A stretch of DNA of 64,000 nt from Burkholderia sp. 4M9327F10 (GTDB lineage: Bacteria; Pseudomonadota; Gammaproteobacteria; Burkholderiales; Burkholderiaceae): the NCBI RefSeq assembly GCF_005503145.1, contig NZ_SCNV01000044.1, forward strand, positions 1-64,000, in the 5' to 3' direction. Each line of letters starts with the position of its first letter. The first letter of the stretch is position 1. Below, piece by piece: positions 27,074 to 36,755 of this stretch. A program made the position numbers and the translations under genes. Below the pieces are notes generated by a model that saw only the letters and a program-made list of their open reading frames with translations, searched no databases and was not told the DNA's origin.

Positions 27074-28480
27074 TCAGACCTCCTCGTTGATACCGTGAAC
27101 CTGTGTTTCGCACTCCCCGATCAGGCCATCCAGCACGTCCAGCGCGTGATGCAGTTGCTCTTCAGTGATGTTGAGCGGCGGCGCCAGAATGACCAGATTG
27201 CTTCTCACGCCGAACGACACGCCCACGGCACGTCCGTTGTCGACGAGCCGACGCAGCAGCGCGGACGTGCCGCCCCACTCCGTCAGTGGCGTCGCGGTGT
27301 CGCGATCGGACACGAACTCGACGATCATGAAGAGCCCTTCTCCACGCACATCACCGATCACCCGATAGCGCCGCTTCATTTCGACAAGCCGCGCGCGGAG
27401 TACCGCGCCAAGATCTTCGGCGCGCGGAATCAGTTGCTCCTGTGCATAACTCTGCACAGCCGCGAGTCCGGCCGCGCAGCACAGCGGATGCCCTCCATAC
27501 GTCAGCCCCGTATAGAGCATCTGGTTCTCGAGCCGCCGTGAAATCTCTGCCGAAACGATCACCGCGCCAAGCGGCAAATGCCCTCCGGTCAACCCCTTGG
27601 CGAGTGTCATCATGTCCGGCCGCCCCGCGTCGCCGTACTTTTGCCAGGCGAACCAACGGCCCGTTCTGCCGAAGCCGCTCATCACTTCGTCGGCAATCAG
27701 CGGAATGCCGCGCTCTTTCGTGATGTGACGCAGGCGCGGCCAGAATTCCGGAGGTGCGATGATGCCGTTGGTGCCGGCACTGGGTTCCATCAGCACGGCC
27801 GCGATCGTATCGGCGTTTTCCCAGCCGATCACATCATCGAGATGAGTCGCACAGCGTGTCTTGCAGCTTCCGTATTGCAGACCGAACGGACAGCGGTAGC
27901 AGTAAGGCGGCGGTACGTGCACGACTTCCGCCATGCCGGGCGCCTGGCGCGTGGTGCGCGGATCTCCCGACAGCGCGCCGGTCGAAGGCGTTGCGCCGTG
28001 GTACGAGCGATAGCGGGTAATGATCTTGCCGTTCGGCTTGCCGCTCGCCCAACGTGCGAACTTCACTGCGTTCTCGTTGGCATCGGCTCCACCTAACGTG
28101 AAGAACACCCGGCCCCCCTCGAAGCCGCTCACGTCCAGCAATTGCTCTGCCAACTCCGCACGGCTTTTCGCCCCCCATTCCGATGTGACGAAGCAGAGTT
28201 GCTGCGCCTGTTCGCGAATCGCCGCGACGACACGCGGATGCTGATGCCCGAGATTGTTCGATTCCGCCAGACTGCTCATGTCGAGATACGAGCGTCCCTT
28301 GTCGTCGTGGAATATCGCACCTTCGCCCCCAACGATCGTCGGTGCGTCCCACTTCGTCTGAACGCACCACGTATGCATGACCACTTCCTTTTCGCGAGCC
28401 ACCTGCTCTCCTCCACGAACCTGATGACGGGCCGCTGCGTCGGTGTGCAGCGGTCCCGTGTCGGATGTTGAATTCGACAT
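27074..28480 (-). CDS. Class III aminotransferase (taurine/beta-alanine-pyruvate type)
   Basis: The 468-residue enzyme has FFTLGGADANENAVKFAR near residue 106, the PLP-binding ADEVMSGFGRTGRW and the Lys in TLAKGLTGGHLPLGA. The LGGADANE variant is seen in taurine-pyruvate and omega-amino-acid aminotransferases. An insertion with CYRCPFGLQYGSCKTRC (about residues 190-210) adds four Cys. The ATG at 28480 is preferred to a GTG one codon upstream. Two aminotransferases in one cluster suggest a diamine or diamino-acid substrate. Confidence 0.85.
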   Translation of the reverse strand: MSNSTSDTGPLHTDAAARHQVRGGEQVAREKEVVMHTWCVQTKWDAPTIVGGEGAIFHDDKGRSYLDMSSLAESNNLGHQHPRVVAAIREQAQQLCFVTSEWGAKSRAELAEQLLDVSGFEGGRVFFTLGGADANENAVKFARWASGKPNGKIITRYRSYHGATPSTGALSGDPRTTRQAPGMAEVVHVPPPYCYRCPFGLQYGSCKTRCATHLDDVIGWENADTIAAVLMEPSAGTNGIIAPPEFWPRLRHITKERGIPLIADEVMSGFGRTGRWFAWQKYGDAGRPDMMTLAKGLTGGHLPLGAVIVSAEISRRLENQMLYTGLTYGGHPLCCAAGLAAVQSYAQEQLIPRAEDLGAVLRARLVEMKRRYRVIGDVRGEGLFMIVEFVSDRDTATPLTEWGGTSALLRRLVDNGRAVGVSFGVRSNLVILAPPLNITEEQLHHALDVLDGLIGECETQVHGINEEV

Positions 28481-28595
28481 CACGATAAAACATTTGATTT
28501 ATTTTTAAAAGAAAATTTTCAATTGTTTCATTGTGCGGCGCAAAAACGCACCTCCGGTGGCGGCGCCGTCCGTGCGCCGCCAAGCCGGCGTACCG

Positions 28596-29048
28596 CTAGA
28601 AGCGATGAATCATGGCCGCGCGATACACCAGCTGGCTAGCGCCCGACGCTGCACCTGCCGATGCGACGTTCTGCGCGAAGTCCAACCCGGTTCCGGTTCG
28701 CGCATCCTGGACGTGCTGATATGCACCCTGGACATAAAGCGAGGTGCGCTTGCTCAGGTCATAGTCGAGCATTAGCGCAATCTGGTGCCAGCGTGGCTCG
28801 AACCTACCGACAGACGATTCGAGCGTCGCGCGCGTGAACGTGTACGACGCTCCGAACCAGAAGTCGGGCCGGAAATAGAACTGGCCGTTCGCTTCGAAGT
28901 TGTCGAATTTCCACGACTTCCAGGAACCCCCGGCCGGTTGCGTTGCCGCCGGCGGCAAATAACTGCTGCCAGTTGGCTCATAGACGTCGACATGCGAATA
29001 CGCGAACGCCAGCAATGCCCGGTCGAATCGATACGACATTCCAGTCAA
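28596..29048 (-). pseudogene. Outer-membrane porin, C-terminal fragment
   Basis: About 150 residues form the last beta strands of a Gram-negative trimeric porin: alternating strands (FWFGASYTFTRA, WHQIALMLDYDLSKRTSLYVQGAY) and the terminal aromatic residue (YRAAMIHRF). Family proteins are about 360-400 residues, so the first 60 percent is missing. Non-coding A+T-rich sequence lies upstream. It may once have served uptake for the catabolic cluster. Confidence 0.8.
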
Positions 29049-29503
29049 CCGGTGTTTGAGCTAACTTTCGTCCGTCTATATTTAATATGCATACCTAATT
29101 ATCCAAAGCGATCTTGTGCCGATGCTCTTATGCCGCGAACCATTGCGAACTGAGATCCTCCGCCCTCGTGGACACTTCACGTCCGCTCGACGGTCAAACT
29201 CACCTAGCTCCGCCTCGGTGCAACAACACGGACCAGACAATAAAACAAAAAATTAATTTTTCACAAATATTTATCGTTTGATCAATTTGAAGAAAGATGT
29301 CCTCTTCGCTTATCACTCGTCACGACGTTGATGGCCCGCCGGCGGTGCGCGCGTAAGGCCACACGAAACCAAACAGTAATATATTGTTAGCAAAATGCAA
29401 TAATAAATCATGTGTTTCCGCAGAGCGGTATATTATTTCGCTTGTTCCACGACGTCGGACACCCATACGTTGAGCCACGCTTTTTACCGATACTGAACAT
29501 GCG

Positions 29504-30373
29504 ATGACAAAAGACGAACTCGAAAACCTCATCAAGGCTCGCTTCACATTGCTGACGCCGAAGCTGAAAGCCGCGGCGCGTTATGTGCTGGACTCGCCCA
29601 AAGAAGTGGCGCTACTGTCGATGCGCGCGGTTGCGTCCAACGCCGAACTGCAACCGGCTTCGATGCTAAGGCTCGCGCGCGAACTCGGTTTCGATAGCTA
29701 TGAGGACTTTCGAGCTATATACATGGAGTGGGTATCGAACCACGACAGTACGTTCGTTAAACGGGCCGCGGAATTGCGCCGCCGTTCCGCGCACGAAGGC
29801 AGAAGCAAGCTGCTATCGGAAGTTTTCAACACGGAGATGGTCAATCTCGACCAAACGCTCGGCGACCAGAACGCGGCGGCATTCAACACAGCAAGACAGG
29901 CTCTCGGGCGAGCGAGAAACATCTATATTCTTGGCCTGCGCAGCCTGTTTCCGGCAGCTTACTACCTCCATTACGTGTGTTGTATGTTCTGCGGCAACAC
30001 AACCCTTCTGGCCGGTACGGGCGGCACACTTGCCGACGAACTGCGCCGAATCGATGCAGAGGATGTGCTTATCGCCTTCAGCTTTTCACCGTATGCAGTA
30101 ACGAGCGTTAACGCGTGCGATTTCGCCCGCGAACGAGGCGCGAAAATCATCGCGATTACAGATAGTGCGGTTTCGCCAATTGCGGTCGGCGCAAGCGTGA
30201 CGCTGCTTGCGCCAAATACCAGCCCATCGCTCATACCATCGATCTTGCCCGCGATGGCGGTTGCGCAAACGCTAGCCTCACTGATGGTCACTGACGGAGG
30301 CGAAGAAAGACTTGCGGAGATATCGAATAGCGAGACGCAGTTGCGCCGATTTTCAGTCTATATCGAGAACTGA
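29504..30373 (+). CDS. MurR/RpiR-family transcriptional regulator
   Basis: The 289-residue protein has an N-terminal RpiR HTH (residues 1-77, with MRAVASNAELQPASMLRLARELGFDSYEDF split by the recognition helix) and a SIS domain (about 130-265). It faces away from the porin fragment and the catabolic operon. SIS domains bind phosphosugars in many members, but RpiR regulators of amino-acid catabolism also exist. It probably regulates the neighbouring cluster. Confidence 0.88.
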   Translation: MTKDELENLIKARFTLLTPKLKAAARYVLDSPKEVALLSMRAVASNAELQPASMLRLARELGFDSYEDFRAIYMEWVSNHDSTFVKRAAELRRRSAHEGRSKLLSEVFNTEMVNLDQTLGDQNAAAFNTARQALGRARNIYILGLRSLFPAAYYLHYVCCMFCGNTTLLAGTGGTLADELRRIDAEDVLIAFSFSPYAVTSVNACDFARERGAKIIAITDSAVSPIAVGASVTLLAPNTSPSLIPSILPAMAVAQTLASLMVTDGGEERLAEISNSETQLRRFSVYIEN

Positions 30374-30545
30374 GAAGACACGTGATCAATCCCATCGACC
30401 CCACCAAACGCGTCGAGCCATCTCGGGCCGTTACCACTTCTGATGCAGTGCCTCAAATCGCATGTTTCGCGTAAGTGCCGTTGAGAATTCCGTAGACAAG
30501 CGTTGAACAACTCGGTAGGTTCAGCGAGCCGTTCGAAGAAGGGGA

Positions 30546-31030
30546 TTAGCTCGATGCAGCTTGAGGTGGATGCTTCGCCACGTTCCAGGGCAACAGTTCG
30601 TCGATGAGGTTCGCTTGTTGATCGGCGATGCGCCTAGCCACTGATTCTAGGCAGGCGCGCCGATTGATTCCGTTCAACTTGCACGAACCGATCAAGCTAT
30701 ACATTGCGAAGGATCGCTCGCCACCGCATCCGGAACCGGCGAACATGAAGTCCCTCCGACTCGAAGCAACGCAAAGGTGCTTTCTCCAAGCACGTTGCTG
30801 ATCTGGCCGCTGCCGTTGGCGCAGAACAGCGTTAGCCCATCGCAGCGGCTCAGCGAGTAGTGGATCGCTTCGACCAGCGGTGCCTTCGGCCAAAGGCGTC
30901 GTGAGTTTCTCCCTCATCGGCGTCTTGAGCGTCGCGAGAAACGGGCTGCTTTTTCCTGCCTCATGCGTCTGCGCTCGTCCGGTGGTTTGCTGCGGATATC
31001 AGCTTTGATTCCGTAGAGCTCGCTGGTCAA
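30546..31030 (-). mobile_element. IS66-family transposase remnant
   Basis: The minus strand carries the C-terminal end of an IS66 TnpC transposase: FMFAGSGCGGERSFAMYSLI, SCKLNGI and LIDELLPWNV. Upstream parts lie in other frames, including ELYGIKADIRSKPPDE near 31010, so several frameshifts are present. The N-terminal half, the small accessory ORFs and the terminal repeats are not found. Confidence 0.8.
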
Positions 31031-31153
31031 GTCAAGCCATTACCTTGTAGTTTCCGAAAGGGCCGTCTCATCAGCGCTGAAAGCTGCCGGCACGCGTGAT
31101 CCCAGCAGGATGCCAAACGAACGTTGCCGCTTTCCGTCAACTCATTGGAGCCG

Positions 31154-31588
31154 CTACTGTTGACTATGCAGCAGTCCAAGCCGAACAAGACTTTCGGCAG
31201 TGGCAACGATTGCTTCCTCGCGCGAGCGGGGCGAGCAGCCGAGTAGGCACATCGCCTTTTCGCTGGTGGCGTTCAGGTCCAAGCCTAACAATGACACGGC
31301 CCCTCTCAAGGCCGGGTCTTTGAGCGCCCCCAGACGCACCGCTGTATTAGGTAGCACCCGCGTCGATACATTTTTGGCGGCCGGCCCCGTGCGTTGTTTC
31401 AGTACCCTAGCCGCGTCGGCCAACCACATACTTTCGCCAGCAATCGCCAGAAAGCGCTCGCCCTTGGACGTCTTCGCTTCACCCGCTTCGCCATAGGTTT
31501 GCGCGTGCAACGCGGCATGACAGCCTATGTCATCTTGACATGCACCGGGCACGCAAAGGTCATCTTGACGTTCCCGGTCTTTGATCAT
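31154..31588 (-). pseudogene. NAD(P)-dependent epimerase/reductase (SDR) C-terminal fragment
   Basis: Residues 35-144 of this frame match the end of extended SDR (dihydroflavonol-reductase-like) proteins: GERFLAIAGESMWL, VSTRVLPNTAVRLGAL and SREEAIVATAESLVRLGLL. The Rossmann N-terminus with its GxxGxxG motif is absent. It lies next to the IS66 remnant, and the 190 bases upstream of it (31589-31779) hold no recognisable gene. Confidence 0.65.
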
Positions 31589-31779
31589 GCCCCCGCCGCA
31601 TTTCGCGGGTCGTGCTCATGGCATTGCTGCTCCCTAGATAAAGAGCGGCTGATACGACCGTAACACCAGATCCTTGTTCTCCATCAAGTTAACCTGGAGC
31701 CCCGGCAGATCGGAATTGATGACCGTGTCGTTCAATGTGGTGGCACCGACGGCATACGCTGGGCGACAGCCACAAAGAT

Positions 31780-32100
31780 TCAGCCAGCAATCAGGGTCTG
31801 GGCATGAGACAGAAGGTCGCCCTGCTTTCTCTTTGGAAGTCGACCAAACAGAAGAATCAGACGAGCCAGATCGGCATCGTCAGCGTACAGAAACGCCACG
31901 GGCACCTTGAGGACTGTCGCAAGACGGACAGCAAACGTGTAGTCCACCTTGTGAATGCCCAGTTCATAGCGGTTGATGCGAGTGCTTGCCACAAACGGGT
32001 CCAAGCCCGCCTCGATCCCGAGCTGCTTTTGTGACAGCCCAACTTCCAGTCGAGCCTCCTTCAGTCGAATTCCAAAAATCGAAGATGACGCCGCGGACAT
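31780..32100 (-). CDS. XRE-family helix-turn-helix regulator
   Basis: The 106-residue protein has a Cro/CI-type HTH at residues 9-70 (LGLSQKQLGIEAGLD-like turn, then INRYELGIHKVDY) and a short C-terminal helix pair. Small XRE proteins often control excision or transfer of integrative elements. It is at the junction of the decayed cargo and the transfer half of the element. Targets are unknown. Confidence 0.82.
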   Translation of the reverse strand: MSAASSSIFGIRLKEARLEVGLSQKQLGIEAGLDPFVASTRINRYELGIHKVDYTFAVRLATVLKVPVAFLYADDADLARLILLFGRLPKRKQGDLLSHAQTLIAG

Positions 32101-32309
32101 TCACTGGTAGCTCGTTATATACGAAGCTACGAATATCGTTGCAAAGCGTCTGCTTAGATACTACGATTATCGTAGCATTCGGACGTAACCTGAAGATGCT
32201 TGAAGCGCCTCCACCGTGACCGCCTCGGATACGCGCCGCTTCAGGACCATCGGTGCACGACCACGGTCCAGCGGTTTATATGCTCCTCCCGGAAACGCAG
32301 GAGGCAAAA

Positions 32310-32801
32310 ATGCAGGACAAGCGACCGCCGATTGACCTCGGCACTGACCTCAACGAACAGGATTGCAACCGCTTGCGCCTGCTCAACGACGAGTTGGCTC
32401 AGGCAGAACAGTGGATTTCTCGCCGCAGCAGCGAAATGGTTGCGGCGTACGGCCTTGCTACCGCCCAGACCCGCCACACAGCCCGACTGGAGGAAGACAT
32501 ACAGCTGATCGCTACTCTCCTGTTCCTGTCGCGGAAAGATCACCCTGATTTCAGCCCCGGGCGCCATGGCCTCGTGACGCGAATCGATGTCCCGATTCTG
32601 CCAGCAACCCTTCGGGAGAATGATCTCCATTGCAACGGTGCGCGAACGGCCGGGCCATTTCGGGATCGCCATGAAAACTGGTCCCCATTGTTTCTGGAAC
32701 TATACGAACGCGCTCTGCGGAAGGACACAGCGAAACTGCTGAGCATCGGCACGCTATGTATCGACATCGCACTGATTCAACAACAACTGCGCTCGTGGTA
32801 G
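32310..32801 (+). CDS. Hypothetical protein (163 aa)
   Basis: I do not recognise the family. CAGGAGG six bases before the ATG at 32310 supports this start. The protein is mostly helical and hydrophilic with evenly spread acidic and basic residues, without signal peptide or membrane segments. Its position beside a small membrane protein on the plus strand, opposite to the transfer block, suggests an accessory island gene. Confidence 0.5.
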   Translation: MQDKRPPIDLGTDLNEQDCNRLRLLNDELAQAEQWISRRSSEMVAAYGLATAQTRHTARLEEDIQLIATLLFLSRKDHPDFSPGRHGLVTRIDVPILPATLRENDLHCNGARTAGPFRDRHENWSPLFLELYERALRKDTAKLLSIGTLCIDIALIQQQLRSW

Positions 32802-32943
32802 CCGAGTGGCACGCTAACCGCTGGTCATCTTTTCTAACCCTTCATGGCATTCGACAGGGCAACGTCTATATTGCATTTGTGGATATTGAGGCTGTGCGTT
32901 TTCCTCAAATCCTGCGCAGTCACGTTTCACAGGAGCACGTCTT

Positions 32944-33372
32944 ATGACTCTGCTGAAACTTGCCGTCGTGATCGGCATTCTTCTTGGTACTGCCATGGCA
33001 ATCCGGCTATGTGGTCGCCAATGTCGGTGTCGTTTCGGCCACAGCTTCTTTACTGCGCGCGGATTCTGGCTGGCCGCCATCGCGATCAATTTCCTCTGGT
33101 GGGGATACTATGCGTGGGCGACGGCCGCACTCCATCACGCGCCTCCGTCAGGAGGACTTGCGCTGATGGCTCTGGGTATCGCTGCAGCGGGCTGGCTGAT
33201 CTACGAAAACGTTCACGCAACAAACATCCTCTACGGCGGCGTCGGCTCGTCTCTCCAGCTCGTGCTGTTTTTTCCGGTGGCACTCTACGGCCTGCCGCTC
33301 CTCGCGATCGCCCTGATTTTCCTGCTTTTCGCGACCTACAAGGGCGCACCCGTGTGGCTTATCGATCTGTGA
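32944..33372 (+). CDS. Small integral membrane protein (hypothetical)
   Basis: The 142-residue product has about four membrane segments: residues 2-22, 38-60, 68-86 and 98-130. A Cys-rich loop RLCGRQCRCRFGH follows the first. AGGAG lies upstream of the ATG. No enzymatic motif is visible. It is the last plus-strand gene before the convergent transfer operon and could be an entry-exclusion-like or maintenance protein, but nothing specific supports that. The 249 bases after it hold no gene. Confidence 0.6.
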   Translation: MTLLKLAVVIGILLGTAMAIRLCGRQCRCRFGHSFFTARGFWLAAIAINFLWWGYYAWATAALHHAPPSGGLALMALGIAAAGWLIYENVHATNILYGGVGSSLQLVLFFPVALYGLPLLAIALIFLLFATYKGAPVWLIDL

Positions 33373-33621
33373 ACGGCTTGCAGTTGAGAGGAACCGCGCC
33401 TGCATGCTCTGCGTCGTCACATTCCATCTCACGCCAGCACACCGTTCATACCGACCGCCACTTCAACGCCATCTTCGCAAGAACACGGTGACAGATGCGC
33501 AGCCATGCGCGACGCGTCTCTCAAGACTGCCCCATAGAGCCCGCCGCGGTGCGTGGATGCGGATACCGGACCGTGCGTCGCTCGCTTCGCCCGTCGGAAC
33601 ACTACGATCGCCCTGACCGCA

Positions 33622-34635
33622 CTAGCGTTCGATGTCTGGACCGGGATCGTCAGGCTGACTATCTCGCTCTGGCGCCGTCCGATTCTCACGCTTTGGTACA
33701 GAATCCCGCTGTATGTCGGGGACAACAGCGTCCCGCTGGACAGGCATCGCACGCACAAACTCGACGATGCCGACGGCCATCGCGCGGTCCGCACCGGCTG
33801 GAGACGCAGCCACTGTCCGCGCCACTTCCCGCCACGCGGCAAATACCATGTCGTGAGCCTGCCACCCAGCCTGGCGTTGCTCTTCGCTCGCCACGGCGCG
33901 CCAGTACTTCGGGGTCTCGCCACGCTCCATCATATGCCTGACACCCTGAACGGGATACCGTCGCGTCTCGCCACGTACCCGTCGGGGCGTCGCATTGGCA
34001 TCCACCCCGTTTGCGCGTAGCTGCTCGGCGAACCGCTCGCGCCAGCGACGCAGATCCTGCTTTCGCGGATTCAGCCGCCGGCCATCCGGTCCACGCACCT
34101 GCACGCTCAGGTGAACATGCGGGTGTGCCTCGTCGTCATGCGCAGCAAACACATAGGCACGCCCATCTCCAAATTCAACGGCCGCGAAATCACGGGCGGC
34201 GTCCCGCACGGCCTGACGGTTCGTACCAGGCGGCATCGACAGCAGAATGTTGAACACCTCGCGACGAACACTCGCTTCCGGTATACCCCATCCGCCAAAT
34301 TGCCAGGTCTGCACGAGGTCTCGTACCGCCTCCGGTCCGGCGATGCGGTCGCCATTCTGGTCTTCCAGCTCCACCTGACCGTTCCGGGAGATATATCGAA
34401 GGTGCCGGCGCACCGCGCCGATGCCCTGCGCGCCCGATGCCTTGTTGGTGATCTTGATCATCACCTCCGGCGTGCGCCCGAGCGTGCGCGCGAGTTGCTC
34501 ACGCATTCTCGCGGCCTCGTCGCGCAGACTCGCATGCGAGAGGCGCTGTGCCCTCGCATGCCTGAACGGCTCCTGAAACAGCCGGTCACCCCAGTTCATA
34601 AGCATCGCATCGATGTAGACCTTCGGATAAGGCAT
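33622..34635 (-). CDS. MOB-P-type relaxase
   Basis: This 337-residue relaxase has the metal-binding motif III in HDDEAHPHVHLSVQV (near residue 165) and an upstream LRYISRNGQ segment typical of the family. Relaxases nick oriT, stay bound to the 5' end and lead the strand to the coupling protein. It starts one base after the MobC-like stop and is the last gene of the transfer block. It is short for MOB-P proteins, because the LPD7 domain often fused to such relaxases is encoded separately here. Confidence 0.85.
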   Translation of the reverse strand: MPYPKVYIDAMLMNWGDRLFQEPFRHARAQRLSHASLRDEAARMREQLARTLGRTPEVMIKITNKASGAQGIGAVRRHLRYISRNGQVELEDQNGDRIAGPEAVRDLVQTWQFGGWGIPEASVRREVFNILLSMPPGTNRQAVRDAARDFAAVEFGDGRAYVFAAHDDEAHPHVHLSVQVRGPDGRRLNPRKQDLRRWRERFAEQLRANGVDANATPRRVRGETRRYPVQGVRHMMERGETPKYWRAVASEEQRQAGWQAHDMVFAAWREVARTVAASPAGADRAMAVGIVEFVRAMPVQRDAVVPDIQRDSVPKRENRTAPERDSQPDDPGPDIER

Positions 34636-34636
34636 C

Positions 34637-35173
34637 TCACCGGCTCCATCGATCCAGGTTCGCCCGCATCACATCTGCCACGACACGCAGGTGCGCATCG
34701 ATCGCCCCACGAATGGCCTCGATGTCACCGTTCCCGTCCTGTCCGCTATGTCGTATGTGGCCGCCGCGGGCAAGTTGTGCAAGCCACCTGCCGATCGAAG
34801 CAAGCTGCAGATTCGAATCGGCCAGCAGCCGCATCTCGCGCGCGCCAAGCTGGGGGTCGTGCGTCAACTGCGCACGGATCAGCGCAACGATCCAGCGGTT
34901 AGCGGTCAGGCCCGACGCCTCCGCGCGCAACTCAACCGCCTCGAGTTCGGCAGCCGTCAGCCTGACTTCGATCCGGATGCGAGGATCGCCGACGGCAGTC
35001 CAGCGAACATCCGCGTCGATTTCCAGATCATCATTGCCAGCCTCTGCACGCAACGCGGCGGCCACCAGTTGCCGCGCGCCCTCACCAACGGTCAGGCCCC
35101 GGCGCACACACCATCGATCCCAATCCCGTCGCATACTGCCAAGTTCGACACACAGGCGCTCGCGTACACGCAT
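34637..35173 (-). CDS. mobC: Mobilization accessory protein (MobC-like)
   Basis: The 178-residue protein has a central ribbon-helix-helix-like part (RIEVRLTAAELEAVELRAEASGLT, split over residues 65-90) and the NLQLASIGRWLAQLARGG segment of MobC relaxosome proteins. These bind next to nic and help open the DNA. It sits immediately upstream of the relaxase in the same operon. Confidence 0.78.
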   Translation of the reverse strand: MRVRERLCVELGSMRRDWDRWCVRRGLTVGEGARQLVAAALRAEAGNDDLEIDADVRWTAVGDPRIRIEVRLTAAELEAVELRAEASGLTANRWIVALIRAQLTHDPQLGAREMRLLADSNLQLASIGRWLAQLARGGHIRHSGQDGNGDIEAIRGAIDAHLRVVADVMRANLDRWSR

Positions 35174-35181
35174 AACAGATC

Positions 35182-36705
35182 CTAGCGCGTCGGCGAGGGT
35201 TCGACGGGCGTGTGTACCAGTTCAAGCTCGATATCTCGCGCAGGTGCACGTCCGACCGCTGTGCGTGTCCGACGATCCCGTTCCGACGGCGCTTTCGGAT
35301 CGAATACCTTCGGCCGCGGCACGGGAATGCCCTCGCGACCAAACGCATCGAGCAGCGCTTCCGCGCGCCTTTGCACACGCCCGATCGAGCGCGCACTGAA
35401 TCCCTGCTCCCGCATCGCGCCGGTGAGCACGGCCAGGTGCAGCACCTTGTCTTCCTCGGAAATGCTCGGGCGTCGCAGTCCCTGGCCGTTTTCGCGCGCA
35501 TTCGTCGCCACAGCTGTCACGTCTGCTCCCGCTATGCGTTCGGGCTCTGACACAGATTGCGCCCCCGTACGCTCTCGTCGCATCACATCAACCTGCCAGG
35601 TATTCCGGTGCACATCGCGCCCGTCTTCACCGATCACCACACCGTGCTCATCCAGGATCGGTACCTTGACCGTGACGAGCCGTCGCCCCAGGTTTTCAAG
35701 TGCGACCTCCTGCCCGGGCTGCGCGCCCGATTCCCGCACTGCGCGCTCGAGATCCACGCCCCAGACCACGTGATCTGCGCCCGTCGCATCGCGGAACACA
35801 ACGTAATACGACTCACTGCGCGCCGGATTATTCTGGTACGGCGCACCGCCGTGCTCGCGCAGCTCACCGGTATATCGCCTCGGGGTGTCGGCTTCGTCGC
35901 CCGCTGCCGGCTGTCGCTTCGCGTCAAGAGGATCACCCTGCTGAGCATCCCGTCGCAGGGCTGCAGATGCAGCGCCATCCGCAACGTTCGGCGGCCCGGC
36001 GGCTGGCGCGGGGGCAGACGGTGCACGACTGCGCTCTGCTACGCCTATCGGAGAACCGGCTGCATACAACGACGCATCAGCCTCGATCCGGTTGTTCAGC
36101 CGACCCTGCCGCGCATCGGCCAGACGCGCCAGATCGGCGGCCTTTGGCTCATACCCGCTGACCTCGATGCCCAGCAACGATCCCTGCAGCCACACCTCGC
36201 CGCGGAACGCCTCGTGACCGGACACGCGAATACGGCGCCACGATTTCGCCGCCACCATGTCGACCATCGATTCCACGACATCCGGCCGGTTGTGTTCGGT
36301 GACGAGGTACGGCCCGATATCCTCGAACGCGAGTTGATACGGCGCGTCCTTCAGGAAATACTGATTCCCGGCCCGTAGGTAGCGTTTGCGTACGCGCACC
36401 GGCGGCTGGTCAAGCGGCGCGCGAACAGCAGCGTGATCTTCCCGTTCGGTTGGCGCGTCGCCGGTTGGGCGGTGAGCAGACTGAGGTGCCGCACGAGCAT
36501 CGTCCCGGATAGCCTGATCACGCAGACGCGCCCGTGCCGCGTCAAATTCACGCTGGCGCCGGGCCGACACAGCATCCAGGGCCGCCGCATCGAGGCGACT
36601 GGTATCTCCATCACCTTTGGTGTGTTCAACGGATGGCGAATGTCCGGGAACATCCGGCTCGATCACATTAATGACTGGCTCGGCAGGCGGCAAGGTTTCA
36701 GACAT
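35182..36705 (-). CDS. LPD7-domain conjugation protein
   Basis: This 507-residue hydrophilic protein has a low-complexity N-terminus. An LPD7 domain lies at about residues 105-195 (RYLRAGNQYFLKD, then TEHNRPDVVESMVDMVAAKSW and GHEAFRGEVW). A C-terminal beta-rich segment resembles the tail of large relaxase/primase proteins (near 300-375). LPD7 is commonly fused to relaxases or mobile-element primases. Here it is a separate gene between the primase and mobC, and probably assists strand processing. Confidence 0.72.
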   Translation of the reverse strand: MSETLPPAEPVINVIEPDVPGHSPSVEHTKGDGDTSRLDAAALDAVSARRQREFDAARARLRDQAIRDDARAAPQSAHRPTGDAPTEREDHAAVRAPLDQPPVRVRKRYLRAGNQYFLKDAPYQLAFEDIGPYLVTEHNRPDVVESMVDMVAAKSWRRIRVSGHEAFRGEVWLQGSLLGIEVSGYEPKAADLARLADARQGRLNNRIEADASLYAAGSPIGVAERSRAPSAPAPAAGPPNVADGAASAALRRDAQQGDPLDAKRQPAAGDEADTPRRYTGELREHGGAPYQNNPARSESYYVVFRDATGADHVVWGVDLERAVRESGAQPGQEVALENLGRRLVTVKVPILDEHGVVIGEDGRDVHRNTWQVDVMRRERTGAQSVSEPERIAGADVTAVATNARENGQGLRRPSISEEDKVLHLAVLTGAMREQGFSARSIGRVQRRAEALLDAFGREGIPVPRPKVFDPKAPSERDRRTRTAVGRAPARDIELELVHTPVEPSPTR

Positions 36706-36755
36706 GGTGGGCTCCTTTCTGATCGGTCATGCTTCCAGGCGATACATCCTTTGGT

